Source of the DNA: Phocaeicola salanitronis DSM 18170
GTDB taxonomy: Bacteria > Bacteroidota > Bacteroidia > Bacteroidales > Bacteroidaceae
Assembly: GCF_000190575.1 (NCBI RefSeq)
Contig: NC_015164.1
Location: 558,001-622,000, forward strand
DNA length: 64,000 nt
Direction: 5' to 3'
Part shown: positions 1 to 8,049 of the stretch, one piece after another
How positions within the stretch are numbered: the first letter of the stretch is position 1
How the letters are laid out: each line of letters opens with the position of its first letter
Made by a program: the position numbers and the translations under genes
The notes under the pieces: model-generated
Databases searched by the model: none
The model's input: only the letters and a program-made list of their open reading frames with translations
What the model was told of the DNA's origin: nothing

Positions 1-1290
1 CTCTTTCATCCCATAGCTTTCAGCAATGCCGATACCTTCTGCCGTTGTAAACCTCTGAGGCAGGTTCAGGTAGATGTTGCGGTGCAATTCGCTCAACTGT
101 TCCTGGCTGACGGCAGTCTGCACCTTTACAGCTGTAGTCCGAAAATATTCAGTCAGCAGGATGGCACGATTCACGCTTTCAAGGTCAATCGTAGTCTTAT
201 CGCGCTCTCCGCAAGTCCATCGGGCAAGCTGGATAATCAGACAAAACCGGATAATGTAGATTTCCAGTTTGCAGTAAATACCTACCAAAGCATCATTGGT
301 TTCCATATCACATTGGCGGGCATTTTCATGCTGCCAACCGTAAAGCCGTTGCTTGGCATCTTCATCGAATGGCAGGCATTGAGGCTGCAACTCATTATTC
401 TCGTCATGCGGACAATCCTGTGCGATCAGCTTATCGATAATCTGTTGCCACTGAGACTCCAGTTCTTCTGGAGTTTCCCGGTCGTTCCATCTGCTTTTCA
501 AGACAGATTCAGGCATCACGAAAAGAATACGGTCGATAAAACCGTTACTCGAACGCTCGCCCTTGACCAGTTCGCCCAGAATCTTCTTTTGGATAGTACC
601 GATAACAGAGATGTAAGGACGTCTGATAAAAATGGAACTTTGCGTACTCTTGCGGTCGGAAATTGTAGGCTTGGCATTGAACACCGAAAGCCAGAACTGT
701 TCTTCCGAACCGTTGTTGTAACGGTTGAAATTCTTGAACCAGGCCGACAGCTCGTCCGACCAAAGGCAGAGTCCTCTGGGATTCTGGGCATGTATCAGGC
801 TCAATCCTTCGGGAGTGATATCCGAAACAAGAAAGCGTCTGCGCACGGGAGCTTGCGGAAACTCATCCAAACCAGCTTCCATGCGTTCCCTTTTGCTCAT
901 GGACATAGTGCATTCATACTCGGCATACAACTTCTGATACTCCTGATTCTGACAATAGTCATGTTCAATAAACGGCTGGAAAGCGAAACTCAGCGGATGA
1001 CTCTTATTGGCTCCGGGGCGTCCAATCAGTGCCATGTACAGAATGGGACTTTCCAGCCAGTTGCGCTTTACCTGCACCAGATGGGAGTTTCCAATCCCCA
1101 CGGCAATGGCTGCAAGGATAGCCGCAGCGACATAATCCACGGGATAGCCCTGACAATCGTGCAAACTACTGATGATACGCTGAATCCTGATAGGAAAGAC
1201 CTCTATTGGGAATTCACCGCCGGACATCTTGGCTCCGATGCGCACAGCCTCGCCGATAATACCTTCTGCTGTTAATTTGGAGGTTTCCAT
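1..1290 (-). CDS. DUF3987 protein of a mobile element (3' part beyond window)
   Basis: A 430-codon open frame starts at the ATG complement of 1288-1290 and is still open at base 1, so the C-terminus is missing. A P-loop-like stretch, GRPGANKSHP, lies near residue 90, as expected of the DUF3987 primase/helicase-like proteins of Bacteroidales integrative elements. It begins 11 bp after the HTH gene at 1302-1670 on the same strand, so the two are probably cotranscribed. HTH followed by DUF3987 is a recurrent backbone of these elements, usually ahead of mobilization genes that would lie left of this window. A long open frame on the opposite strand (82-1275) is a shadow. The family call is fairly secure; a replication role in the excised element is inferred. 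Confidence 0.75.
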   Translation of the reverse strand, partial: METSKLTAEGIIGEAVRIGAKMSGGEFPIEVFPIRIQRIISSLHDCQGYPVDYVAAAILAAIAVGIGNSHLVQVKRNWLESPILYMALIGRPGANKSHPLSFAFQPFIEHDYCQNQEYQKLYAEYECTMSMSKRERMEAGLDEFPQAPVRRRFLVSDITPEGLSLIHAQNPRGLCLWSDELSAWFKNFNRYNNGSEEQFWLSVFNAKPTISDRKSTQSSIFIRRPYISVIGTIQKKILGELVKGERSSNGFIDRILFVMPESVLKSRWNDRETPEELESQWQQIIDKLIAQDCPHDENNELQPQCLPFDEDAKQRLYGWQHENARQCDMETNDALVGIYCKLEIYIIRFCLIIQLARWTCGERDKTTIDLESVNRAILLTEYFRTTAVKVQTAVSQEQLSELHRNIYLNLPQRFTTAEGIGIAESYGMKE

Positions 1291-1301
1291 AGCCGTGCAG
1301 A

Positions 1302-1670
1302 TCAAAAGTTATAGCCTCCCTTTGGTTTGCGCTTCGCTCCATATACTATCTCCGCTGCCTGTTCCTGGAGCGATATTGCCTGCATCTGCTTGCGGCCGGA
1401 CTCAATCCATTGCAGCAGCTCATCTTCATAGAAGTAGAGTTTTTTCCCTCGTTTGTAAGCCGGAATCAGTCCTTTACGCGCAAGCGTGTAAATGGTAGGC
1501 TTTGCCTTTCGTGTGATTTTACAGGCTTCGTCAATTTCAATAAGACGATGCTTGTCGGAAGAAGCCTGCGGTTGCAGTGCCGCTACCATTTGACGGATTT
1601 GTTCTATCTGCTCTGTGAGATAACCTACCGCCTGCGGCAGCTTATCAAAAGTGATTTGTTCGTTTGCCAT
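1302..1670 (-). CDS. Excisionase/MerR-like helix-turn-helix DNA-binding protein
   Basis: A 122-residue protein. Residues about 40-90 contain an HTH_17-type domain with the pattern LIEIDEACKITRKAKPTIYTL followed by ARKGLIPAYKRGKKLYF and a DELLQWI helix. The N-terminal 40 residues are predicted helical or coiled-coil. Proteins of this type act as excision factors or promoter regulators on Bacteroides mobile elements. The gene directly precedes the DUF3987 gene and has a 37-bp operator-like site upstream (1709-1745) that recurs upstream of the integrase gene, so autoregulation and co-regulation with the integrase are plausible. The DNA-binding call is confident; the precise role is inferred. Confidence 0.8.
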   Translation of the reverse strand: MANEQITFDKLPQAVGYLTEQIEQIRQMVAALQPQASSDKHRLIEIDEACKITRKAKPTIYTLARKGLIPAYKRGKKLYFYEDELLQWIESGRKQMQAISLQEQAAEIVYGAKRKPKGGYNF

Positions 1671-1708
1671 ACGTACTCGTTTTTAATTGTTCGCTGGCAA
1701 AGGAAATT

Positions 1709-1745
1709 GGTGTTTTGATGGTGGAAAACATCACCGGAATATAAC
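1709..1745 (-). promoter_or_regulatory. Operator-like site upstream of the HTH gene (copy 1)
   Basis: This 37-bp block matches the block at 6827-6863 at about 30 of 37 positions in the same orientation. Its core is GGTGG, an 8-base spacer, then ATCACCGG, giving a GGTG...CACC inverted repeat. In both copies the minus-strand sequence ACACC is followed after exactly seven bases by TTTGC, which resembles the 3' part of a Bacteroides -7 box. The site therefore probably overlaps the promoter upstream region and binds an element-encoded regulator. Confidence 0.55.
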
Positions 1746-1776
1746 TGTGAGATAACTTTTGGTGGTGATAAATTAG

Positions 1777-1784
1777 TATATTTG
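1777..1784 (+). promoter_or_regulatory. Bacteroides-type -7 promoter box
   Basis: TATATTTG is a perfect match to the TAnnTTTG -7 consensus of Bacteroidetes promoters and ends 13 bases before the ATG at 1798. No well-spaced -33 TTTG is visible; the nearest, at 1758-1761, is about 15 bases upstream. Confidence 0.6.
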
Positions 1785-1797
1785 CAAAAAACAGACT

Positions 1798-2355
1798 ATG
1801 AACAATACAGATAAAGTCTATCTAATAAAATGGGTTGGACCATTCTCATATGATGAGTTATATAATTGGGAAAAGAAATGGTTGGAGAATAATAATGAAA
1901 ATTTTAATTTGTACTTGTTGCAAGGAAAAAGAAAATACGCTAGAAAATTTTCTTATTATTGTGGACAAACTATTAGATGCGTATATAGAAGACTAAAAGA
2001 TAAGGATCATCATTTTAAAGAAATAGAACATAGCGATTATTCTATATGGATTGGTAAATTTTCCAATGTTGTACCGAATAAAACAGATATAAATGTAGTA
2101 GAGAAAATCATAACTTCAGAGCTAGCAGAATTGGAATTAGGATTTGAAAATATGATGAATGAAATAAATTTCCATCCACCAGTTTTCGATGTATATATTA
2201 TTAATCAGTGGTATCATCCTATAAAAAATAGCGAATGGAAGAGGATTCATTATAATTCACCTGCTAATTATATTCCAGATTTAATGATTTATGATTCAAA
2301 CTCAAAAGAAATGAAGGGAACTAGAAAAATAAGGAAATTAGGAATATTGGAATAA
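1798..2355 (+). CDS. Probable GIY-YIG-like endonuclease (island cargo)
   Basis: A 185-residue protein with strongly AT-rich codons. The segment around residues 37-75 reads NLYLLQG, then YYCGQTIRC, then YRRL and HHFKEI. This resembles a GIY-YIG nuclease core: GIY-like strand, YIG-like strand, conserved Arg on the following helix. The GIY and YIG tripeptides are degenerate and the catalytic Glu cannot be assigned with confidence. It sits divergent to the HTH gene in the cargo segment of the island and has its own TATATTTG box. Its stop codon lies at the edge of the IS256 insertion but the frame is intact. A defence or homing-type nuclease role is inference; the fold assignment is tentative. Confidence 0.5.
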   Translation: MNNTDKVYLIKWVGPFSYDELYNWEKKWLENNNENFNLYLLQGKRKYARKFSYYCGQTIRCVYRRLKDKDHHFKEIEHSDYSIWIGKFSNVVPNKTDINVVEKIITSELAELELGFENMMNEINFHPPVFDVYIINQWYHPIKNSEWKRIHYNSPANYIPDLMIYDSNSKEMKGTRKIRKLGILE

Positions 2356-2376
2356 GTTTCATGGAGGATGTAAATT

Positions 2377-2427
2377 AAACTGTGTCAGCAAAGAATAAAA
2401 TATTAACTTTGCTAACACAGTTTTTTT
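2377..2427 (+). terminator. Terminator-like hairpin just before the transposase start
   Basis: Arms at 2377-2393 and 2407-2423 pair at 16 of 17 positions and run into seven T residues, ending two or three bases before the ATG. On the plus strand this is a textbook intrinsic terminator. It would stop transcription entering from outside the IS, so it probably protects the transposase gene from read-through expression. Confidence 0.75.
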
Positions 2428-2429
2428 GT

Positions 2430-3644
2430 ATGAAAGAAGAATTTGATTTTGAGAGTATCAAGAACAAGGCAATTGAACAGCTGAAAGCAGGTAAACCCCT
2501 GTTAGGTAAAGACGGTGCTTTTGCTCCCTTATTGGAAAGTATCCTGAATGCAGCTCTGGAAGGTGAGATGGATGCACACCTTACAGAAGAAGAACGTCAG
2601 ATGGGTAACCGCCGTAACGGGAAAATGCAAAAGCAGGTTCAGACTCCATTAGGTGAGGTAACTGTATCCACTCCCCGCGACCGTAATTCAAGTTTTGATC
2701 CACAATTTATTAAGAAGCGTGAGACCATTCTGGCAGAAGGTGTTGCCGATCGTATAATCGGCCTGTATGCTCTTGGTAACAGCACACGTGAGATTAGTGA
2801 TTGGATGGAAGAGAATCTTGGTAATCGTGTATCGGCAGATACAATCAGCGCCATTACAGACCGTGTACTTCCGGAAATAAAGGCATGGAAATCACGTATG
2901 CTTGATTCTGTCTATCCTATAGTCTGGATGGATGCCATCCATTATAAGGTAACAGATGAACGTGGTTGTGCTGTTACACGTGCAATCTATAATGTGCTGG
3001 GTATTGACCGGGAAGGACATAAGGAACTACTCGGAATGTATATATCAAGAAATGAGGGAGCAAACTTCTGGCTCAATGTTCTGACAGACCTTCAGAACCG
3101 TGGAGTCGAAGACATTCTTATAGCCTGTATAGACGGCTTGAGAGGTTTTCCTGAAGCAATCCAAAGTGTTTATCCCAATACAGCCGTACAGCTTTGTGTC
3201 GTACATCAGATTCGTAATTCCATCAAATATGTAGGCTCCAAAAATCAAAAGGAATTCCTGAAGGATTTGAAATGCGTTTATCAGGCTGTAAATAAAGAAT
3301 CGGCAGAAAATGAACTTCTTAAGCTGGAAGATAAATGGGGCGAACAGTATCCTATTGTCATCAGGTCATGGCAGGAGAATTGGGATAAGCTGTCCGAATA
3401 TTTCCAGTACACTCCGGCTATCCGTAAGCTCATATATACGACAAATACTGTTGAAGGTTATCACCGTCAGATTCGTAAGGTAACAAAGAATAAGGGCGTG
3501 TTCCCATCGGATACAGCCCTTGAGAAACTGGTTTATCTTGCATACCGCAATATACGGAAGAAGTGGACCATGCCACTGGCTAACTGGGCTACAATCTCAC
3601 AACAATTAGCCATAAAGTTTGGAGAGCGATTTAAATTATTGTAA
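2430..3644 (+). CDS. IS256-family transposase
   Basis: A 404-residue DDE transposase of the MULE-related IS256 family. Recognizable parts are the N-terminal GEMDAHLTEEER region, the STREISDWMEENLG helix, VWMDAIHYKV with the first catalytic Asp, ACIDGLRGFPEAI with the second, and TTNTVEGYHRQIRK with the catalytic Glu. An upstream GTG at 2382 is in frame but lies inside the terminator hairpin; ATG 2430 gives the normal length and an N-terminus in MKEEFDFE. The gene looks intact, so the element is probably active. Confidence 0.93.
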   Translation: MKEEFDFESIKNKAIEQLKAGKPLLGKDGAFAPLLESILNAALEGEMDAHLTEEERQMGNRRNGKMQKQVQTPLGEVTVSTPRDRNSSFDPQFIKKRETILAEGVADRIIGLYALGNSTREISDWMEENLGNRVSADTISAITDRVLPEIKAWKSRMLDSVYPIVWMDAIHYKVTDERGCAVTRAIYNVLGIDREGHKELLGMYISRNEGANFWLNVLTDLQNRGVEDILIACIDGLRGFPEAIQSVYPNTAVQLCVVHQIRNSIKYVGSKNQKEFLKDLKCVYQAVNKESAENELLKLEDKWGEQYPIVIRSWQENWDKLSEYFQYTPAIRKLIYTTNTVEGYHRQIRKVTKNKGVFPSDTALEKLVYLAYRNIRKKWTMPLANWATISQQLAIKFGERFKLL

Positions 3645-3755
3645 TTTTACGCTCGTCGGGACGGGTGGTCCCGCCCCTTGGCGCTGGCCGTTCCCCGACC
3701 GATGAGTTTTCTAATAGGAAATAATGCGTGACACAGTTTATTTTACACTACCGTT

Positions 3756-4523
3756 TCATGTAATATTCAGATTTAGTCTGATTTTACATCCAGATTCTGT
3801 GTGTGACATTTTACGTTCAATAGTTGAGATTTCCAGGTCGCGAAGGGTATGGGCAAAGACATTCTTGATTAAGGTAGCAGTATGAATACGCTTTCTACCA
3901 AAAGCCTTGCCAATATTCCAACCAAAGTGCATAATATCAATGCTTTTAAGTTGTGAGTCAACCTTTACGGGCTATATCTTTTGTAAGGTATCACTTGTAC
4001 TATATTCTGCAACGTATGTACATAGACGGTTGAGATCTTCTTCACTCATATAGGCAACCATTGTTTGCTTCGTATAGCTAATGACCTTTTCTAATTTGGT
4101 TTGAATAGCATGATCCTGTTTTGCGATGGCGTTGGCTCGCATGACTTCATATTCTGAAGGTTCAGAGATTGCTTCTTCAGTGGTAGGAGCAGGCTCAATG
4201 ACATCAGGCATAGCCTGGTTTGAATCTTTGATTGTAGTGGCTGCCGGCTCAGAAACGGTTTCATTGTGATTTTTCATCGTTTGAAAAGCAGAGGAACGCA
4301 ATAGAAAGGCTTCTATGCGTGGTAGCAGAAACTGATTGAAAGTTGTCTGTAAACTGGCATAGATCGCCATCAAGACAATTACTGTTGCAAAAAATGCAAC
4401 ACTACTACTGAAATCGTCAACACCTTTGGATATAACAAACTGACGAGCTAAAACGCCAACAACAAGAGTACCCACCAATACAAAGGTATAGAGTGCTATA
4501 TGTTCTATATTTTTCTGGTTCAT
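3756..4523 (-). pseudogene. Two-TM membrane protein interrupted by an in-frame amber codon
   Basis: From ATG 4523 the frame encodes 183 residues: TM1 at about residues 9-29 (ALYTFVLVGTLVVGVLARQF), TM2 at about 41-58, then an acidic linker and helical region ending DTLQKI, followed by TAG at 3972-3974. The same frame continues without a further stop for about 71 codons, including VDSQLKSIDIMHFGWNIGKAF and a basic tail, to TGA at 3756-3758. From memory, related mobile-element proteins of Bacteroidales carry the DIMHFGWNI segment as their C-terminal domain, so this is most simply one gene with a nonsense mutation. A truncated functional protein, readthrough or a sequencing error are alternatives. 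Function unknown. Confidence 0.65.
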
Positions 4524-4744
4524 AGTGATATTTGCTAATTGTTTGTGCGCAAATATATGTCATTTAATAGATACCATGTTATAAATCCAAGAAAGTGGCA
4601 GCATTTGTCCTCGATATGTAGCTTTTTTCCTAGTTAAGAGTTTAATAACTATGAATTAAATTCGGCTTTATTATGTAATCTATTATTTTGAATTTAATCT
4701 TTTAGAAAATAATAAGATTGTAGTAGCTATCAATATTAAATGTG

Positions 4745-4752
4745 TATATTTG
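4745..4752 (+). promoter_or_regulatory. Bacteroides-type -7 promoter box
   Basis: TATATTTG matches TAnnTTTG exactly. It lies 21 bases before ATG 4774 and overlaps the in-frame upstream TTG codon, so that TTG cannot be the translation start. Confidence 0.6.
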
Positions 4753-4773
4753 CTTGTAAATCAATTTTGTAAT

Positions 4774-5619
4774 ATGCATATAGTCTATAAAAGTAAACCT
4801 ATGCCGATTCATATTGATAAATATGAGCATAATTCTTTTGAATATGATAAATGGATCATATCAGATGATTACAGGGAATTAAAATTTGGTTATGAATATC
4901 GTATTATAGTTTCTACAAAAGAAACTATCAAAGATTATAATGACTTAACATATGATTCAATTTTGACATCAGCTTTTGTGGAAAAGCTAACGATGTTGCT
5001 TAAATATGTCTTAGGAATATCTTTAAATTCCCCTCATAATCAGATATTTCACAAAAGGATTAGAGCTGTAGACTTTAGAGAGATACCTAAAGGTTGGGAT
5101 GCTAATATTGATGAAATTGATACATATTTAATGGAAACGCTTCCTTCATTTGCACGGGCTGTTCCTATTCCTACTAATGGAAATATGAAAACCTCTATTT
5201 TGGATGAATTACATATTGCTCTTAATAATTATGATTCTTTAGATGAAGAAATTAAAGATTTAATAGCAGTGCATAATAGTGCTGTTGAATCCGACGAAAG
5301 AGCGTGTTATCTAATTATGGGGAAACTAATTGACATGATTAATTGGTTATATCCATTAAAGCATAGACTTGATAGACGAATTAAAGAAACTTTTCCTGAG
5401 CTAATTCCTTTCTTTGGAGATACAACAATAAAAGATTTAATGGGAATTGCTAATTCAAGAAAAGAAACAAGGCATTATAATGCGTCACCTCAATCATCTC
5501 ATCCTGCATTAACAAATCAAGAGGCTGAATTATATTTTCAGCTTATAGATATTTTAGCTTTAAATATTGTTCGAATAAGACTTGGTTTACCTAAAATTAC
5601 TGTGGAAGATGAGAAATAA
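4774..5619 (+). CDS. Probable HEPN-like protein (island cargo)
   Basis: A 281-residue AT-rich gene. The C-terminal third has IANSRKETRHYNAS, an R-x4-H arrangement typical of HEPN ribonucleases, followed by a long helix with ELYFQLIDILALNIVRIRLG. This layout recalls the C-terminal HEPN domain of ApeA-like and related abortive-infection proteins. The N-terminal 150 residues have no recognizable motif. ATG 4774 was chosen over an upstream TTG because the -7 box covers the TTG. It is a lone gene between a degenerate membrane gene and the integrase, a usual cargo position. An anti-phage RNase role is inference from motif and context only. Confidence 0.5.
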   Translation: MHIVYKSKPMPIHIDKYEHNSFEYDKWIISDDYRELKFGYEYRIIVSTKETIKDYNDLTYDSILTSAFVEKLTMLLKYVLGISLNSPHNQIFHKRIRAVDFREIPKGWDANIDEIDTYLMETLPSFARAVPIPTNGNMKTSILDELHIALNNYDSLDEEIKDLIAVHNSAVESDERACYLIMGKLIDMINWLYPLKHRLDRRIKETFPELIPFFGDTTIKDLMGIANSRKETRHYNASPQSSHPALTNQEAELYFQLIDILALNIVRIRLGLPKITVEDEK

Positions 5620-5671
5620 TAAATGAATAGGGAACTCTGAGAAATCAGAATTCCCCATTGATAATATAGAA

Positions 5672-6778
5672 TTACTTCAACGAAATCTTATTAGCCGTCT
5701 CTCGCTTCTTGGAGTTAACCAAATCAGCATAGATTTGAGTGGTGGTGACATTCTTGTGTGTCAGCATCTTCGATACTGTGTAAATGTCTGTGCCTAAAGA
5801 GATTTGGATGACGGCGTATGAATGACGAAAGCAGTGGAAGGTTATGTGCTTTCTGATTCCGGCTTCGGCGATCCATTGTTTCAAGGGATGATGGGTCATG
5901 GAGCGAGTTAAGCCTTTGAAGACTTTTCCGGAGCCCCATTCGCCACACAACTCCAGTGCTTCCTGACTGATGGGGAGGGTAGCTTCTGTTTCCGTCTTTT
6001 CGGTGCAGATACGGATGTAATAGCCTTGGTCTGGCCCAACCTCAAAGTCTCGCCAGTCCAGCTTCAGAATATCACTGATACGGAGACCGGTCATGCAAGC
6101 AAATAGGGAGGCTTGTTTCAAGACTGGAATTTTGCATGGCGTAGCTGCCAGTTTCTTGACTTCATCAAGTGTCAGATACTCTTTCTTGACCTCTTTCCAT
6201 TCTATCTTTTCCAGAAAGTCGTTCAAGTTCTCACGCAGCATCTTCTCTTTATAGGCTATTTTCAATAAGGCACGGAACGTCGAATAATAACCGGCTGCCG
6301 AATTGCGTGAGATATAAGCATTGGGATGATTGATCTGTTTGCATTTGAGCAGGTAATCTTTGAACTTCTCGCACAGTTCCACAGTGACATCACCAAAGGT
6401 GCATTTGCCGCCGACAAATTTCTCAAAGTGGTTGTAAACACAATCCCATTTCTCATACTTCTCCCGTGCCTTTGTCCGGAAGTAGGCGAGGAAATCTACC
6501 TTTTGCTTGTTCTTGTCCAAGAACCCGAATTCTTCATTGATAAGCGATTGGACACGGATACAGCGGATTGCCTCTGCCTTGTTCAGCATATCCTGATTGA
6601 ACATTCTTTGCTGCTCGTTCTTGGGTTTGGCATAGATGTAGATGCCGAGGAATTCCCGGCGACTCATCTTCATCGTGTAAGGATTGCGGATGGCCGGATA
6701 ATAATCCAGATAAAGAGATATACGGTCGTTACGCAATGGCTTTTGTCTCAAAGTTACGTTGGTGCATGTAAGTGTCAT
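5672..6778 (-). CDS. Tyrosine recombinase/site-specific integrase
   Basis: A 368-residue phage-integrase-family protein of the Bacteroidetes type. The N-terminal half holds the core-binding helices (YFRTKAREKYEKWD, then LCEKFKDYLL). The catalytic domain shows the box I Arg in TGLRISDILKL, a Lys in TEKTETEATL, HCFRHSYAV (H-x-x-R), LTHKNVTTTQIY with the final His, and the nucleophilic Tyr in IYADLV. Length and all catalytic residues are complete, so it is probably active. The upstream region carries the operator-like copy 2. It should integrate and excise this island. The convergent HEPN-like gene ends 52 bp from its stop. Confidence 0.93.
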   Translation of the reverse strand: MTLTCTNVTLRQKPLRNDRISLYLDYYPAIRNPYTMKMSRREFLGIYIYAKPKNEQQRMFNQDMLNKAEAIRCIRVQSLINEEFGFLDKNKQKVDFLAYFRTKAREKYEKWDCVYNHFEKFVGGKCTFGDVTVELCEKFKDYLLKCKQINHPNAYISRNSAAGYYSTFRALLKIAYKEKMLRENLNDFLEKIEWKEVKKEYLTLDEVKKLAATPCKIPVLKQASLFACMTGLRISDILKLDWRDFEVGPDQGYYIRICTEKTETEATLPISQEALELCGEWGSGKVFKGLTRSMTHHPLKQWIAEAGIRKHITFHCFRHSYAVIQISLGTDIYTVSKMLTHKNVTTTQIYADLVNSKKRETANKISLK

Positions 6779-6826
6779 AGCTATATTGTTTCTTGATTAA
6801 TACTTGTTTTTGTTGCAAATAAAATA

Positions 6827-6863
6827 GGTGTTATAATGGTGGTATTTATCACCGGAAAATAAC
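6827..6863 (-). promoter_or_regulatory. Operator-like site upstream of the integrase (copy 2)
   Basis: Second copy of the 37-bp block at 1709-1745, about 30 of 37 identical, with the GGTG...CACC inverted repeat and the same seven-base spacing to TTTGC on the minus strand. It begins 49 bases upstream of the integrase ATG. The shared module implies common control of the integrase and of the HTH-DUF3987 unit. Confidence 0.55.
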
Positions 6864-6870
6864 TTTTGCT

Positions 6871-7782
6871 TCATTCTATCTTTGGAGGCTCAAAGAACTT
6901 GTCCAACTCTGCCCGCAGGATCTTGGTATATTTACCGACCTTGATACGGGGGATATTATGGTATTTCACATAATGGTAGAGTTGGTCCCGTGTCAGATTG
7001 AATCGCTCCATCGCTTCGGCAATAGTGTAGTATTTTGGTCCTTCGGGAGCTATGAGACCTTTGGCAATGTCCACATGCTTCTTGGAGTAGTACACCATGA
7101 TGCCGACTTTCTTTTTGGGAATGGCATTCTTTGATACAAAAGAATAAATTGCTGTTAGTGTCATACCGAACTTCTCTTGCATATCTTGCGTGCTGTACCA
7201 TTCCTTGATTTCAGGATCGGGAGCTTTCTTTGCAAAGTAGTCATCAATATGCTTTTTGCTCCAATAGGTTTTCCCACGATTAAAGGTTCGTGGAATATTA
7301 TGTTCCTTAGCGATGTGAAATATCCAGGAATCTTTGACACCGAATTTCTCTTTAATCTCATTTGTGGTATAGAAGTCTATGATAGGAAGAGTGTCTTTAG
7401 GTTGTCGTTTCTTGTATGGGTTTCTTTTAAGCATCTCTTCTATATCGCTCTGCCGAACAAATGAAAGCCTACTGCTCAACTTGTAAGCAACAAGATGTCC
7501 AGTATAAATCATTTTATAAACAGCTTGCAGTGAAAGCCCCAACAAAGTAGCAGCCTGAGCGATCGACAAATATTCCTTGTCTTTAATATCTATCAAAGGC
7601 TTTTCACTCTTAACGATTTGAATCCTTTGCTCTTCCTGCTGAATCCGTTTTGCTCGTATGGCTTGTTTATAAGCCAAATTCGCACACCTGTGTGAGCAGT
7701 ATTTCGTAGTTACTTTTTGTGCTACGAATTCTTGGCCACACCACTCACAAATCTTTTTAATTCTAATGTTGCTCTTTGCCAT
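6871..7782 (-). CDS. Multi-HTH DNA-binding protein with N-terminal zinc-ribbon-like motif
   Basis: A 303-residue protein. The N-terminus has CEWCGQEF and then KYCSHRC, four cysteines spaced like a small zinc finger. Repeated HTH_17/excisionase-type units follow: SIAQAATLLGLSLQAVYKMI, TTNEIKEKFGVKDSWIF, STQDMQEKFGMTLTAIYSF and TIAEAMERFNLTRDQLYHYV. Such tandem HTH proteins accompany integrases of Bacteroidales mobile elements. It lies upstream of the integrase on the same strand, 92 bp away, with the operator-like site in the gap. It is probably a recombination directionality or regulatory factor; that role is inferred. Confidence 0.78.
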   Translation of the reverse strand: MAKSNIRIKKICEWCGQEFVAQKVTTKYCSHRCANLAYKQAIRAKRIQQEEQRIQIVKSEKPLIDIKDKEYLSIAQAATLLGLSLQAVYKMIYTGHLVAYKLSSRLSFVRQSDIEEMLKRNPYKKRQPKDTLPIIDFYTTNEIKEKFGVKDSWIFHIAKEHNIPRTFNRGKTYWSKKHIDDYFAKKAPDPEIKEWYSTQDMQEKFGMTLTAIYSFVSKNAIPKKKVGIMVYYSKKHVDIAKGLIAPEGPKYYTIAEAMERFNLTRDQLYHYVKYHNIPRIKVGKYTKILRAELDKFFEPPKIE

Positions 7783-7977
7783 TTTACTTGAATTTTTAGG
7801 GTTTATTTCTCCTTGATTTCTCCAGTTTTATTCCCCCATCTTAAACTATATTCAACCATATTCAACTTTCTCCACGACCTTGCCAACGAAAATCCTCAGA
7901 TTTCGTGGTGAGGTACACAGGAGGTACAAAAAATGGCGTAAAAAGGCTTAGCAACGATTATCAACGATACTTGGCAA

Positions 7978-8004
7978 CAAAAAAGGCGCCCCGTAAAGAG
8001 CGCC
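7978..8004 (-). terminator. Intrinsic terminator downstream of mnmE
   Basis: On the minus strand GGCGCTC and GGGCGCC pair (one G-U) around a six-base loop, followed by TTTTTT. It lies about 45 bp after the mnmE stop. The remainder of 7783-8049 contains no gene and is where the island boundary is expected; no attachment core could be fixed from one end alone. Confidence 0.7.
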
Positions 8005-8049
8005 ATATTAATCGATTATAATCAATTTAACTATTTGATAATCAGATAC

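Larger units (their letters stand above)
2364..3752 (+). mobile_element. IS256-family insertion sequence with 8-bp target duplication
   Basis: The element is 1389 bp. Terminal inverted repeats are visible at both ends: TGTAAATTAAACTGTGTCAG at the left, and the complement of the right end reads TGTAAAATAAACTGTGTCAC. The 8-bp direct repeat GTTTCATG flanks the element at 2356-2363 and 3753-3760, which fits the 8-9 bp duplications of this family. It inserted between the convergent ends of the GIY-YIG-like gene and the membrane protein gene without changing either stop codon. Between the transposase stop and the right end lies a GC-rich tail (about 3650-3705) in an otherwise AT-rich setting. Confidence 0.9.

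Noticed and set aside
82..1275. 397-codon open frame on the plus strand
   Set aside because: It is antisense to the DUF3987 gene, whose minus-strand product has a family-like P-loop and continuous similarity-type motifs; the plus-strand product has none.
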